In this document: positions 43,599-52,048 of the stretch, one piece after another
Layout: every line of letters begins with the position of its first letter
Position numbering within the stretch: position 1 is the first letter of the stretch
From: an uncultured Dialister sp.
GTDB lineage: Bacteria; Bacillota; Negativicutes; Veillonellales; Dialisteraceae
DNA length: 55,624 nucleotides
Assembly: GCA_900545785.1 (NCBI GenBank)
Contig: URAA01000001.1
Location: 1-55,624, forward strand
Reading direction: 5' to 3'
Made by a program: the position numbers and the translations under genes
Notes under the pieces: model-generated
What the model saw: the letters and a program-made list of their open reading frames with translations, nothing else
What the model was told of the DNA's origin: nothing
The model's database searches: none

Positions 43599-43997
43599 AT
43601 GCAATTCCTCTTTTCTAAATAAAAACAGCCTCCCCGGGCTCTGAAGAATCCTTTCGGATTCGGTGAAAGAAATTTTCTTTCGGGGAATATCCCCTGAAAC
43701 CATGGAATTTCCTTCCATGAAATGGTGCATCAGATCTCTCTGATACGGCGGAATCTATGATATTCATAAATTCTTTAAAATCATTCTATCATAACTTTTA
43801 TACGGCGGATATGAAAAAGAAAGTTCTTTCTCGGCAAATATTTCATAAAAATCCGTCTTGGGGCAGGAATCGGCTGCAAAAATTTCCTCTCCTGCCACTT
43901 TAATCTGCCGGTGAAATCTTTTTTCTCCTGCCCTTCATTCCTCCTTTCCAAAGAAAAAGCATCTCCGAAATGTGAATTTTCAGAAATGCTCATTTTT
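43599..43997. other. Intergenic leader of the McrBC-like operon
   Basis: About 400 bases. It holds the corA-side terminator (43957-43991). Nearer the McrB-like start, on the minus strand, are a GAATCC/GGATTC hairpin (43646-43661) and a short G/C hairpin AGCC/GGCT (43627-43640) followed by GTTTTTATTT, which could act as a weak leader terminator. No clear promoter was identified. If translation starts at 43730, part of this is coding. Confidence 0.45.
43957..43991 (-). terminator. Terminator after the CorA-like gene
   Basis: GAGCATTTC pairs imperfectly with GAGATGCTTTTT on the minus strand. Confidence 0.6.
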
Positions 43998-44948
43998 TTA
44001 TAACATATCCCGTTTCCAAAGAATCACCGCCGTCACCACGGTGATGACCGCTCCTATGAAAATGACTGCGGAAAATCCGATCTCCGCCGTCTCCCACGGA
44101 ACGGGCACGTTGATGCCCCACAAGCTGAATACCAGTGTGGGCACTGCCAGCAAAATGGTGACGGAAGTCAAAAATTTCATAATTTGCGACAGCCTGTTTG
44201 AAATGATGGACGAGAAAGAATCCATCATGGACATTAAAATATTGGTATAAATCTCCACCATTTCCAAGGCCTGCTTGTTTTCTATGATGACGTCTTCCAG
44301 CAGATCCTCGTCTTCTTCATACATTTTGAGAAGGGTATGGACGGGGCTGTTTCTGAGGCGCATGAGCCGTTCCATCACATTTTCATTGGCATGAAGGGCG
44401 AAGTTGAAGTAGGTCAGAGATTTCTGTAATTCAAGCATGCGGAACAATTCTTTATTTTGCAGCGATTTCCGTACTTCCGTTTCTATGGTATCCGTCTTTT
44501 TGTAGATTTGCTGCAAGAAATACAGGAAGGATGAAGATGCGGCGGATAAAATTTGGAAAAGAAATCTTGTCTTTTTATAAGTTTGGAAAGAAGGATAACT
44601 GTTCTTCACAAACTTTGCAATCACCGAGTTTTCTTCCAGACAGACGGTGACAAAATATTGTCTCGTAATAAAAATACCGAGAGGGAGCGCATCATACGCG
44701 TCGGTTTCCAAAACGACCGGCGTATTGACGACGACAAACATATATTCATCTTCCAGCTCCACGTGGGAACGTTCTTCCCGGTCCAGTACGGTCTGGAGCG
44801 TATCGACGGGAATCCCTGTCAGCTCGAAAAGTTTTTCCAATTCTTCTTTGGAAGGTGCGGAACAGTTCAGCCATGATCCTTTGTCCGCCCCGTCCAATGC
44901 GACTTCGCAAAGTTTGTGGTTTTCATCGTGTTTGTAAGCAATGAGCAT
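43998..44948 (-). CDS. CorA-family divalent cation transporter
   Basis: A 316-aa CorA-like channel: cytosolic N-terminal alpha/beta funnel, long helices, and two C-terminal transmembrane helices. The pore signature after TM1 reads WGINVPVP, with GIN where classical CorA has GMN, a known variant type in Firmicutes. Substrate may be Mg2+ or another divalent ion. The ATG at 44948 follows GGAAGGGGG; the frame is open upstream, but that part looks like a leader. It is preceded by the brnQ terminator. Confidence 0.87.
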   Translation of the reverse strand: MLIAYKHDENHKLCEVALDGADKGSWLNCSAPSKEELEKLFELTGIPVDTLQTVLDREERSHVELEDEYMFVVVNTPVVLETDAYDALPLGIFITRQYFVTVCLEENSVIAKFVKNSYPSFQTYKKTRFLFQILSAASSSFLYFLQQIYKKTDTIETEVRKSLQNKELFRMLELQKSLTYFNFALHANENVMERLMRLRNSPVHTLLKMYEEDEDLLEDVIIENKQALEMVEIYTNILMSMMDSFSSIISNRLSQIMKFLTSVTILLAVPTLVFSLWGINVPVPWETAEIGFSAVIFIGAVITVVTAVILWKRDML

Positions 44949-45044
44949 GGTCCGCCCCCTTCCGTGCATAATATCCCTTATACTAAATATAGTAAATAAC
45001 AACTTCATAGTTGTCAATGATAAAATCTCTTCCTTTCGGGCAAT

Positions 45045-45077
45045 AAAAAATCCGCTCATTTCGGAGCGGATCTTTTT
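45045..45077. terminator. Terminator after brnQ
   Basis: AAATCCGCTC pairs with GAGCGGATCTTT over a six-base loop, with A/T runs on both strands. Confidence 0.85.
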
Positions 45078-45086
45078 CATACATAT

Positions 45087-46418
45087 TTATGCCGTTTCGG
45101 CAGATTTTTTATTTCCCGTGAGAGCCATCCAGATGAAGCCGATCGCAAGGCCGGCAAGGAAGAAAGAAATCCATGCCATGCTGTATTCAGCCAAGGGGAG
45201 CGATGCGAGGAGATCATCCATGGCGCCCAGTTTCAAGCCGAATCCGTGAAGTCCGTCGCAGAGAGCGGGGATCGCCGTCAGCGCCGTCGCCCATACATAG
45301 ACACAGCGGCGGCCGTGGAAGTAAGGATCGAGGAAGGTCAGAACGATGAGGGAAATAGCGAGAGGATAGAGAAGGAGCAGGACGGGGATCGAATTTTTAA
45401 TGATCGTCGTCAGTCCGAAGAGAGCAACAAAGAAGCAAAGTACCGAATAAATCGTTACGAAAGTTTTCGGTGTAATCTTCGGGAAGAGAAGATTGAAATA
45501 AGCGGCACAGGAAGCACCGAGGCCGACACTGGTGGTGAGGCAGGCAAAGATGACGATGACGCCCAAGACACCTGCACCGGCAGCGCCGAAATAATAGAGA
45601 GCCGTCTTAACGAGAACGGGAGCGCCGTTTTCCTGTACGCCGATAGCGGCTACGGAGCTTGCCCCTACATAGCAGAGAGCCGCATAGATGAGGGCCATGA
45701 AAAAGGTGGAAACGAGACCGGAGCGGAAAGTGTCTCTTGTGATCTCCGCCTTTGTTTCGGAGCCGTACATTTTGACCGATTCAACGACGATGATACCGAA
45801 AACGAGAGCCGCAAGGCCGTCCATGGTATTGTAGCCGTCCACGATGGCCTGTGTGAACGCTTTGAGCGGCGTATCATAAGCGGCTGCCGGCGTCTGCCAT
45901 GCTCCCATGGGATGAATGATCGCAGCGACAATGAGAAGGAATAAAAACAGAAGCAGGACGGGGGTCATGAATTTACCGACCCGGGTAACCAGTTTGGACG
46001 GGGAAATAGCAAGCCACCAGGTAAGAATAAAGAAGATTGCTGCAAACACATAAAGCCCGATGTCCCGAATTTCCGGAGCCAAATTTTGAGCGATTGCCAC
46101 TTCATAAGCCACCGTTGCCGTACGGGGAGCCGCAAAGAACGGTCCGATCGTCATGTACAGGGCGGTGCAGAAAAACAGGCTGTACAGGGGATGAATTCTC
46201 GAAGCCAGTTCACGAAGGTTCACGCCGGAATAACAAATGGCAAGCACGCCAAGGAGAGGCAGTCCCACACCGGTAATCAAAAAGCCGATAGTGGCAGGAA
46301 TGGTGTTTAAACCGGAATTCTGACCCATAAACACGGGGAAAATCAAGTTCCCTGCTCCGAAAAACAGAGCAAACAGCATGAGTCCGATCGCAATAAATGC
46401 ATTGTTAGATTTCTTCAT
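45087..46418 (-). CDS. brnQ: Branched-chain amino acid:cation symporter
   Basis: A 443-aa LIVCS-family transporter with about 12 helices. The opening FALFFGAGNLIFPVFMGQ is diagnostic of BrnQ. It imports Leu, Ile and Val with Na+ or H+. The ATG at 46418 has AAGGAGG eight bases before it. A promoter with a long leader lies upstream; no T-box element was found. Confidence 0.95.
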   Translation of the reverse strand: MKKSNNAFIAIGLMLFALFFGAGNLIFPVFMGQNSGLNTIPATIGFLITGVGLPLLGVLAICYSGVNLRELASRIHPLYSLFFCTALYMTIGPFFAAPRTATVAYEVAIAQNLAPEIRDIGLYVFAAIFFILTWWLAISPSKLVTRVGKFMTPVLLLFLFLLIVAAIIHPMGAWQTPAAAYDTPLKAFTQAIVDGYNTMDGLAALVFGIIVVESVKMYGSETKAEITRDTFRSGLVSTFFMALIYAALCYVGASSVAAIGVQENGAPVLVKTALYYFGAAGAGVLGVIVIFACLTTSVGLGASCAAYFNLLFPKITPKTFVTIYSVLCFFVALFGLTTIIKNSIPVLLLLYPLAISLIVLTFLDPYFHGRRCVYVWATALTAIPALCDGLHGFGLKLGAMDDLLASLPLAEYSMAWISFFLAGLAIGFIWMALTGNKKSAETA

Positions 46419-46442
46419 GGGAAACGCCTCCTTTTTTTCCAT

Positions 46443-46761
46443 ACTGTAGTTCCCATTTCATCCGCTTTGCGGATATCCCATTTTCATTTCTGATATTCGG
46501 ATAAAAATCCGCTCCCCTCTGCGTTTCTATCCTCTAAATGGTATAGAAATCATTATATCATCAACTTTATGAATTGTTAATAACTTTTTATCTTAATTTT
46601 GTAAAAAAAATAAAACTTGTCAAACTCCGTAAATATCGGAAAAAAGCAAGTTTCATTTTTCTTTTTTATAAAATTACAGAAAGGAAAATTTCCTTCCCCG
46701 TCATTTTTATTTTCCGAGGAAGAATATTTCTTTCCTTTTTGAAAAATTGACTCCCTTTCCG
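46443..46761. other. brnQ leader and AT-rich gap
   Basis: On the minus strand, TTAACA (46580-46575), 17-nt spacer and TATAAT (46557-46552) form the brnQ promoter, leaving a leader of about 125 nt with an ATCCGC-AAA-GCGGAT hairpin near 46460-46475. The rest (46600-46761) is AT-rich and probably contains the end of the eamA transcript. No gene seen. Confidence 0.55.
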
Positions 46762-47646
46762 TTATCGCCCCGTCACCACCATGACGGCAGCAATGATGAG
46801 GAACATCCCGAGAAGTTCAAACATGCCGAAAGACATGCCGAAAATGAGGAAAGAAAAAATAATGGACGACAGCGGTTCCAAAGCGGCGATGATGCTTGCT
46901 TCCCCGGGGTCGATATAAGCAACGCTTCCCAGATACATGCAAAAGGAAAGAACCGTACCGAAAATGACCACATAGACGAAAGCCATGAGGGTCTCCAAAT
47001 TCAATTCTCCCGTCACGGGCGTGACAAAAGCCACGGGGGCTATCAACACGGCGGCTACGATCATGCCCCAGCCCACCACGAGGGAAGAGCGCCATTTTTC
47101 AATGATTCTTTTCGGCGAAACGGTGTAAAAAGCACAGGCAAGGGCTGCCAGAAGTCCCCAGAAGAGAGCCTTTTCCGAAATGGCAAGCTCGTCAAAACGG
47201 CCCTGTGTCGCAATGAGTGCCGTTCCTGCCATGGCAAAAAGAGCACAGAACAATTCTTTTTTGTAAGGAAGTCTTCTGTATTTCAAACAGTACCATGCAA
47301 CGATGAGGATCGGCATGAGATATTCCAAAACCGTCGCCGTGGCGGCATTGCTGTACTTGATGGCAACAAAGTAGCCGTACTGGGTAAAAAGCATGCCGAG
47401 AGCGCCGAATAAAAACAGCTCCGTCCCGTCTTTTCTGTTTTTCCAGATCGAAAAAATATCCCCTCCGTGGGTGAGAGCGTCAAAAATCAAAAGCAGCACG
47501 CCCCCTGCAAGGAGACGGAAAAAAGTAAGCCATTCGGGAGATACCTGCTGATGGCCCAAAAGATACTGGCCGGCAATGCCGGAACTTCCCCATAGGATCG
47601 ACCCTGCCGCAGCAAGGATAATCCCTCTCATTCGCAAATTTTCCAA
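46762..47646 (-). CDS. EamA/DMT-family permease
   Basis: A 294-aa drug/metabolite transporter with ten hydrophobic helices in two EamA repeats (GSILWGSSGIAGQYLL opens the first; ALLAALACAFYTV the second). Family members export amino acids or metabolites. The start is uncertain: the TTG at 47646 follows AGGTGATC, a match to the 16S tail, while an ATG at 47631 lacks a good site. A CCGCTTT-AAAGCGG inverted repeat (47665-47680) lies in the leader. Confidence 0.85.
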   Translation of the reverse strand: MENLRMRGIILAAAGSILWGSSGIAGQYLLGHQQVSPEWLTFFRLLAGGVLLLIFDALTHGGDIFSIWKNRKDGTELFLFGALGMLFTQYGYFVAIKYSNAATATVLEYLMPILIVAWYCLKYRRLPYKKELFCALFAMAGTALIATQGRFDELAISEKALFWGLLAALACAFYTVSPKRIIEKWRSSLVVGWGMIVAAVLIAPVAFVTPVTGELNLETLMAFVYVVIFGTVLSFCMYLGSVAYIDPGEASIIAALEPLSSIIFSFLIFGMSFGMFELLGMFLIIAAVMVVTGR

Positions 47647-47756
47647 AAGATCACCTGTATTCAACCGCTTTGTAAAGCGGACATATTGATTTACTTATTC
47701 TATCACATTCAAAAAAGACTGCCTTCTTATTATTGTTCTTCTTATTACTATCCTTC

Positions 47757-47785
47757 TTGACCGCTTTTTCCCGAGCCATTATGAT
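47757..47785 (+). promoter_or_regulatory. proA promoter
   Basis: TTGACC (47757-47762), 17-nt spacer, TATGAT (47780-47785), 33 bases before the start codon. Confidence 0.7.
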
Positions 47786-47817
47786 AGTAATTAATATCAC
47801 TTAAAAAGGAGATTTCT

Positions 47818-49095
47818 ATGAATATAACGGATGAAGTCATGAAAATGAAAGCGGCAGCGCCCTTTATGGCTTCCGCTTCGGAAGAAACAAGAAATAAAGC
47901 GCTTTCTCTCATCATGGAAAAATTAAAGGAGAGGAAAGAAGAAATCTTTTCCGCCAACCGCAAAGATACGGAAAGAGCGGAAGAAGAAAAAACAGCGCTT
48001 CCTCTTTTAAGCCGTCTTCATTTCGGAGAAGAAAAATTGTCGGATCTGTCAAAAGGATTAGAACAGCTGATTTCTCTTCCCGATCCGACGGGCCGTGTCA
48101 CCCTTTCAAGAGAACTTGATGAAAATCTCCGCCTCTACCGTGTCACCTGCCCCATCGGCGTTATCGGCGTTATTTTCGAAGCCCGTCCGGATGCGCTGGT
48201 CCAGATCGCTTCTCTTGCCATAAAAACAGGAAACTGCGCCGTTCTGAAAGGCGGAAAGGAAGCAAAAGAAACGAACCGCATCCTTTTTGCAATCATTCAT
48301 GACGCCGCCACAGAAGCGGGCCTTCCCGAAGAATCGCTCCTCCTTGCGGAAGCGCACAGTGAAATCGACGAACTTCTCCGCTGCACCGGTTATGTGGATC
48401 TCATCATTCCCAGAGGCTCCAATGATTTTGTCCGGTACATCATGGAGCATACGAAAATTCCCGTCATGGGCCATGCCGACGGAATCTGCCATATCTATGT
48501 TGACAAAGAGTATGACAAAGAAAAAGCGATCCCTGTCATCATCGATGCAAAAACACAATATCCCGCCGCCTGCAATGCGGTGGAAACCGTTCTCGTCCAT
48601 CGTGAAATCGCCGCGGAATTTCTCCCCTCTCTTGCAAAAGCACTGGAAGAAAATCATGTAAAAATAAGAGGCACAAAGGAAGTTTCTTCTTTCATCCCCG
48701 TTGAAATGATTTCTGACGATGATTTCCATCATGAATATTCGGATCTGATCCTTGCCGTCAAAATCGTTGCAGACGTGAAAGAAGCGGCAGAACATATCAA
48801 CCGCTTCGGTTCTCACCATACGGACTGCATCATCACGGAAAATATGAATCATGTTGCCCTGTTCATGAAACTTGTCGATTCCGCAGGGGTCTATCACAAT
48901 GTATCCACCCGTTTTGCCGACGGCTATCGTTACGGTTTCGGCGCGGAAGTGGGCATTTCTACGGGAAAACTTCACGCCCGGGGTCCCGTCGGTCCCGAAG
49001 GCCTTCTTTCCTATAAATACAAACTTTTCGGAACGGGCCAGATCGTCAGTGACTACAGCGACGGCAAAAAAGAATTTCATTTCAAAGAATTATAA
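47818..49095 (+). CDS. proA: Gamma-glutamyl phosphate reductase
   Basis: A 425-aa aldehyde-dehydrogenase-fold enzyme, reducing gamma-glutamyl phosphate to the semialdehyde in proline synthesis. The catalytic Cys lies in YPAACNAVETVLVH; GVIFEARPDALVQI and LLSYKYKLFGTGQIV are family blocks. AAAAGGAG precedes the ATG. proB is not next to it here. Confidence 0.96.
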   Translation: MNITDEVMKMKAAAPFMASASEETRNKALSLIMEKLKERKEEIFSANRKDTERAEEEKTALPLLSRLHFGEEKLSDLSKGLEQLISLPDPTGRVTLSRELDENLRLYRVTCPIGVIGVIFEARPDALVQIASLAIKTGNCAVLKGGKEAKETNRILFAIIHDAATEAGLPEESLLLAEAHSEIDELLRCTGYVDLIIPRGSNDFVRYIMEHTKIPVMGHADGICHIYVDKEYDKEKAIPVIIDAKTQYPAACNAVETVLVHREIAAEFLPSLAKALEENHVKIRGTKEVSSFIPVEMISDDDFHHEYSDLILAVKIVADVKEAAEHINRFGSHHTDCIITENMNHVALFMKLVDSAGVYHNVSTRFADGYRYGFGAEVGISTGKLHARGPVGPEGLLSYKYKLFGTGQIVSDYSDGKKEFHFKEL

Positions 49096-49106
49096 AATCT
49101 CGAAAT

Positions 49107-49172
49107 ACCGCTCCCATTGAACCGGCCCCATAAAGTCGGACCAAAAATCTGACTTTAGGAGGGCGGTTTTTT
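49107..49172 (+). terminator. Branched terminator after proA
   Basis: ACCGCTCCC (49107-49115) pairs with GGGCGGT (49161-49167), enclosing a second hairpin AAAGTC-GGA / TCT-GACTTT, then a T-run. The inner text resembles IS3-type insertion-sequence ends and the hairpin at 14484-14545. Confidence 0.65.
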
Positions 49173-49190
49173 GATGAAAGAAATTTCCGC

Positions 49191-49221
49191 AAAAAAACTC
49201 CGCCTCGGAAATAAGGCGGAG
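49191..49221 (-). terminator. Terminator after the DUF3100 gene cluster
   Basis: CTCCGCCT pairs perfectly with AGGCGGAG; the minus-strand T-run ends the converging DUF3100 operon. Confidence 0.85.
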
Positions 49222-49255
49222 ACATTTTTGTAAAAACGGTTTTGAAAAAGAATGT

Positions 49256-49702
49256 TTAAATCTGGCCCATGCTCTTCAAAATGATCTGGGCAATGACGGC
49301 AGATCCGATATAGGTGCCGACGAATACGACGATACTGATCAGAACGATACGCCAGCTGCTCTGTACGAAAACGTCCAAATCTTTGCAGATTGCAATACCT
49401 GCATAAGCAAGAATGGGCGTGCAGAGCTGGAGGAATCCTACATGTTTGACGGAAGCATTGATGAATTCACTTCCCGGAAATCCCGGATAGGTAAGGATAC
49501 AGCCGATGGTAACGATATAGGCAGCGCCCGGAATATGGCCCGGAAGTACGCGGCCCATCCACATGCCGATGAAAGCGATGACGATGAGAATGATCATGCC
49601 CGGAATTGCTTTTTGCAGATCATTGGTGGTGCCTACCGTATTGGCTACTAAAGACATGACACCGGTGATGAGAAGAACTTGCAATATTTCTGTCAGTTTC
49701 AT
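49256..49702 (-). CDS. Small membrane protein partnered with DUF3100
   Basis: A 148-aa protein with four to five hydrophobic helices. It overlaps the DUF3100 gene by 4 nt and is the last gene of the cluster. I do not recognise a named family with certainty. The tight coupling suggests a second subunit of one transporter. Confidence 0.72.
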   Translation of the reverse strand: MKLTEILQVLLITGVMSLVANTVGTTNDLQKAIPGMIILIVIAFIGMWMGRVLPGHIPGAAYIVTIGCILTYPGFPGSEFINASVKHVGFLQLCTPILAYAGIAICKDLDVFVQSSWRIVLISIVVFVGTYIGSAVIAQIILKSMGQI

Positions 49703-50535
49703 TTTGTTTCCTCCTCTGCGGGTTTTTCTTCCAAAGCATCATGAATTTCCCGTTTCGGCGGATATTCTCCGTATTTGATGCGGTAACATTTCTTATAGAG
49801 CCATTCCGACATGGGAAGAGCGAGCCAGATACTCATATAGAGTCCGTCAAGGCCGGAAAGCATATTGCTCGCAGCACCGAAAGCGGCAAGCTGGTCTGCC
49901 ATCTGAGGATACATAGCGGAAAGAGATCCGACGGCAGCGGTCATCATACTTGCCGAACCGACCCCTGCTGCCATGGCGAGTGCCAAAGGATGGAAAGGAA
50001 GGTAAGAAGCGGCAACGCTTGCCATGAGGCCGAAGAAAATCGTTCCGATAACGGTACCGCAGATGTAGACGCCCATGACACCCCGTCCTTCCGGTTCGTC
50101 AAGGCCGTACCGTTCCCCGATGAGAGCGACGTTCGGTTCTCTCGCAATGGAGTGAGCCGCCCCGATGGCTTCTCTTTTAAGTCCGATGAATACCGCAAGC
50201 GGTATCCCGAGAAGAACCGTGCCCAAGTTGCCGAATTCCTGCAAAATCAGAGCAGGCGATGCTGCGAGAATTTTCGGAAGCGTCGGTCCTACAAGAGTGC
50301 CGTACCGTGCCATGAGAAGCATCAGCGTGACTCCCAGAAGTCCGCTCGCTACGTGAATTTCCTTTTCACTTGAAATTTTGGTAAACCGCGGGGCGGTAAA
50401 TACCCCCATAATCAGTGCATACATCATGGGCAGAAGTACGATTTTGCCGATTCCGACATTGAATACGATATTTCCTATCAATTCGGAAACGATGACCAGC
50501 ACCAGCACGATCACGTGCAATTTAATGTTTTTCAT
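49699..50535 (-). CDS. DUF3100 multipass membrane protein
   Basis: A 278-aa protein with about eight hydrophobic segments and a short acidic C-terminal tail. The sequence (AREPNVALIGERYGLDEPEGRGVMGVYICGT loop; MAAGVGSASMMTAA) looks like DUF3100, whose function is not established. It lies directly between the small membrane protein and the M20 peptidase, suggesting that the two membrane proteins import the substrate hydrolysed by that enzyme. This is inference. Confidence 0.78.
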   Translation of the reverse strand: MKNIKLHVIVLVLVIVSELIGNIVFNVGIGKIVLLPMMYALIMGVFTAPRFTKISSEKEIHVASGLLGVTLMLLMARYGTLVGPTLPKILAASPALILQEFGNLGTVLLGIPLAVFIGLKREAIGAAHSIAREPNVALIGERYGLDEPEGRGVMGVYICGTVIGTIFFGLMASVAASYLPFHPLALAMAAGVGSASMMTAAVGSLSAMYPQMADQLAAFGAASNMLSGLDGLYMSIWLALPMSEWLYKKCYRIKYGEYPPKREIHDALEEKPAEEETK

Positions 50536-50563
50536 CCTTTTTCCCCTTTCCTGTTCCTTTTAC

Positions 50564-51874
50564 TCAGCTCTTGAAATAAGATTCCATCTTTGCCAGATAT
50601 TCTTCCTTCGTCAAAACCGGTTTTTCTTTTTTGAGTATATCCTTTGCAAGTGAAGCATCATCGTAGAGCAGATCGATGATATTCATGGCAAATGCTTTGC
50701 CCGGGAGAAGCGCTGCCGCTTCGAAATCGGTGACGCAGAATTCTTTCGTGTGAAGTCCTCCGTCGGCGCCGCCGATGAAAGGATGAATGCACGGCATGAG
50801 ATGAGAAATATCTCCCATGTCCGTAGAAGCGGAGAAATGTCCTGCTTCTTCAATCGCCGTTTCCGGTGATTCTTCTTTTATATTATTGACAAATAATTCG
50901 TTCAAGCTGCTGCTGCAGACGAGAGGGAACATGCCCGGAAGTGTTTCGATTTCCACCTTTGCCCCGACGGCGCTTCCTCCTGCGGTAAGAGCCGCATCGA
51001 CCCTTTTATGCTCCCTGTCGATGGCGTCCATCGTTTTTGCCCGTACATAGAGTTCCATCCGTACATCGGAAGGAACGCTGTTTACCAGATCGCCCCCTTT
51101 GGTGATGATCGGGTGAACCCGTACGATGTCGTCTTCTTTGAAAGTTTCCCGAAGTGCATTGATTCCCATGATACCCAGGCATGCCGCATTGAGTGCATTG
51201 ATCCCTTCATGAGGCGCGTTGGCGGCATGAGCGGTTTTTCCTACATAGCGGACTGTCTTTCCTACAAATCCGTTGCTTGATTTTCCGATAAATATAGCTT
51301 TCTGCGGTGCATTTCCTTGGGAGTGCATCATCATGGACATATCGATATCATCAAAATGGCCTTCATAGACGAGTTCGCTCTTTCCGCCGATGAAATGGAG
51401 TTTCCCTTCATTTCTGAGCCGTTTCCGGTAGTCGATTTCCACATATTCTTCCGCCGGTACGGCAAAAAATACGGCATTTCCCGCAAGTTCTTTCATGACC
51501 CCCGATTTCACGATCCCCGTGCAGGCTGCCAGCATGGATGCCATCTGTAAAAAATGGCCGCATGTATGGGCAGCTCCCGTAAGAGGATCCGCTTTCGGAC
51601 TGTCCGGCGTTCCCACCGCGTCCAGTTCTGCCAGAACGGCGACGGAAGGTCCTTCTTTCCCTCCCTTTACATAAGACTTCACTCCCGTGAGGGCAAGCCC
51701 CGTCTTGGGAGAAAGTCCCAGATCCCGCATATAAGCTTCCACCTTTGCGGCTGTTTTTGTCTCTTTGAAACCGAGTTCTGGTTCGCTTTCAATATTCAGT
51801 GCTAATTCACGAATCTTTTCTCCTGCTTCATCAATGGCCTGACAAACGGCTTTTTTCATTTCTTCCTTTGTCAT
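50564..51874 (-). CDS. M20-family amidohydrolase (AbgA/AbgB-like)
   Basis: A 436-aa metallopeptidase of the M20D type. The metal-site motifs are AAHTCGHFLQM and PAEEYVE, with the lid domain in the middle (VRYVGKTAHAANAPHEGINALNA). Relatives cleave aminobenzoyl-glutamate, N-acyl amino acids or dipeptides. It is the first gene of the cluster with DUF3100. The ATG follows AAAAGGAGGCAGTT. An AT-rich promoter region (TTGTAT-N18-TAGAAT) lies upstream. Confidence 0.88.
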   Translation of the reverse strand: MTKEEMKKAVCQAIDEAGEKIRELALNIESEPELGFKETKTAAKVEAYMRDLGLSPKTGLALTGVKSYVKGGKEGPSVAVLAELDAVGTPDSPKADPLTGAAHTCGHFLQMASMLAACTGIVKSGVMKELAGNAVFFAVPAEEYVEIDYRKRLRNEGKLHFIGGKSELVYEGHFDDIDMSMMMHSQGNAPQKAIFIGKSSNGFVGKTVRYVGKTAHAANAPHEGINALNAACLGIMGINALRETFKEDDIVRVHPIITKGGDLVNSVPSDVRMELYVRAKTMDAIDREHKRVDAALTAGGSAVGAKVEIETLPGMFPLVCSSSLNELFVNNIKEESPETAIEEAGHFSASTDMGDISHLMPCIHPFIGGADGGLHTKEFCVTDFEAAALLPGKAFAMNIIDLLYDDASLAKDILKKEKPVLTKEEYLAKMESYFKS

Positions 51875-51990
51875 AACTGCCTCCTTTTATAACTTTAACT
51901 AATTCTATCATATCTTATTTAGCTAATACAACACTTTTTACAGATTTTTAAGATAAAATATACGCTAATTATCAATTAAATAACATTAAT

Positions 51991-52020
51991 AAAAGGCCCG
52001 TCATGAAATAACGAGCCTAT
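51991..52020 (-). terminator. Terminator after the RND pump gene
   Basis: GGCTCGT pairs with ACGGGCC on the minus strand (one G-T pair) and is followed by TTTTATT. Confidence 0.75.
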
Positions 52021-52048
52021 AAAAGATATTTTTTATAAAATAGTATAT

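Noticed and set aside
46420..46560. T-box riboswitch in the brnQ leader
   Set aside because: No AGGGTGGNACCGCG-type T-box sequence or terminator/antiterminator pair is present, and the leader is short.
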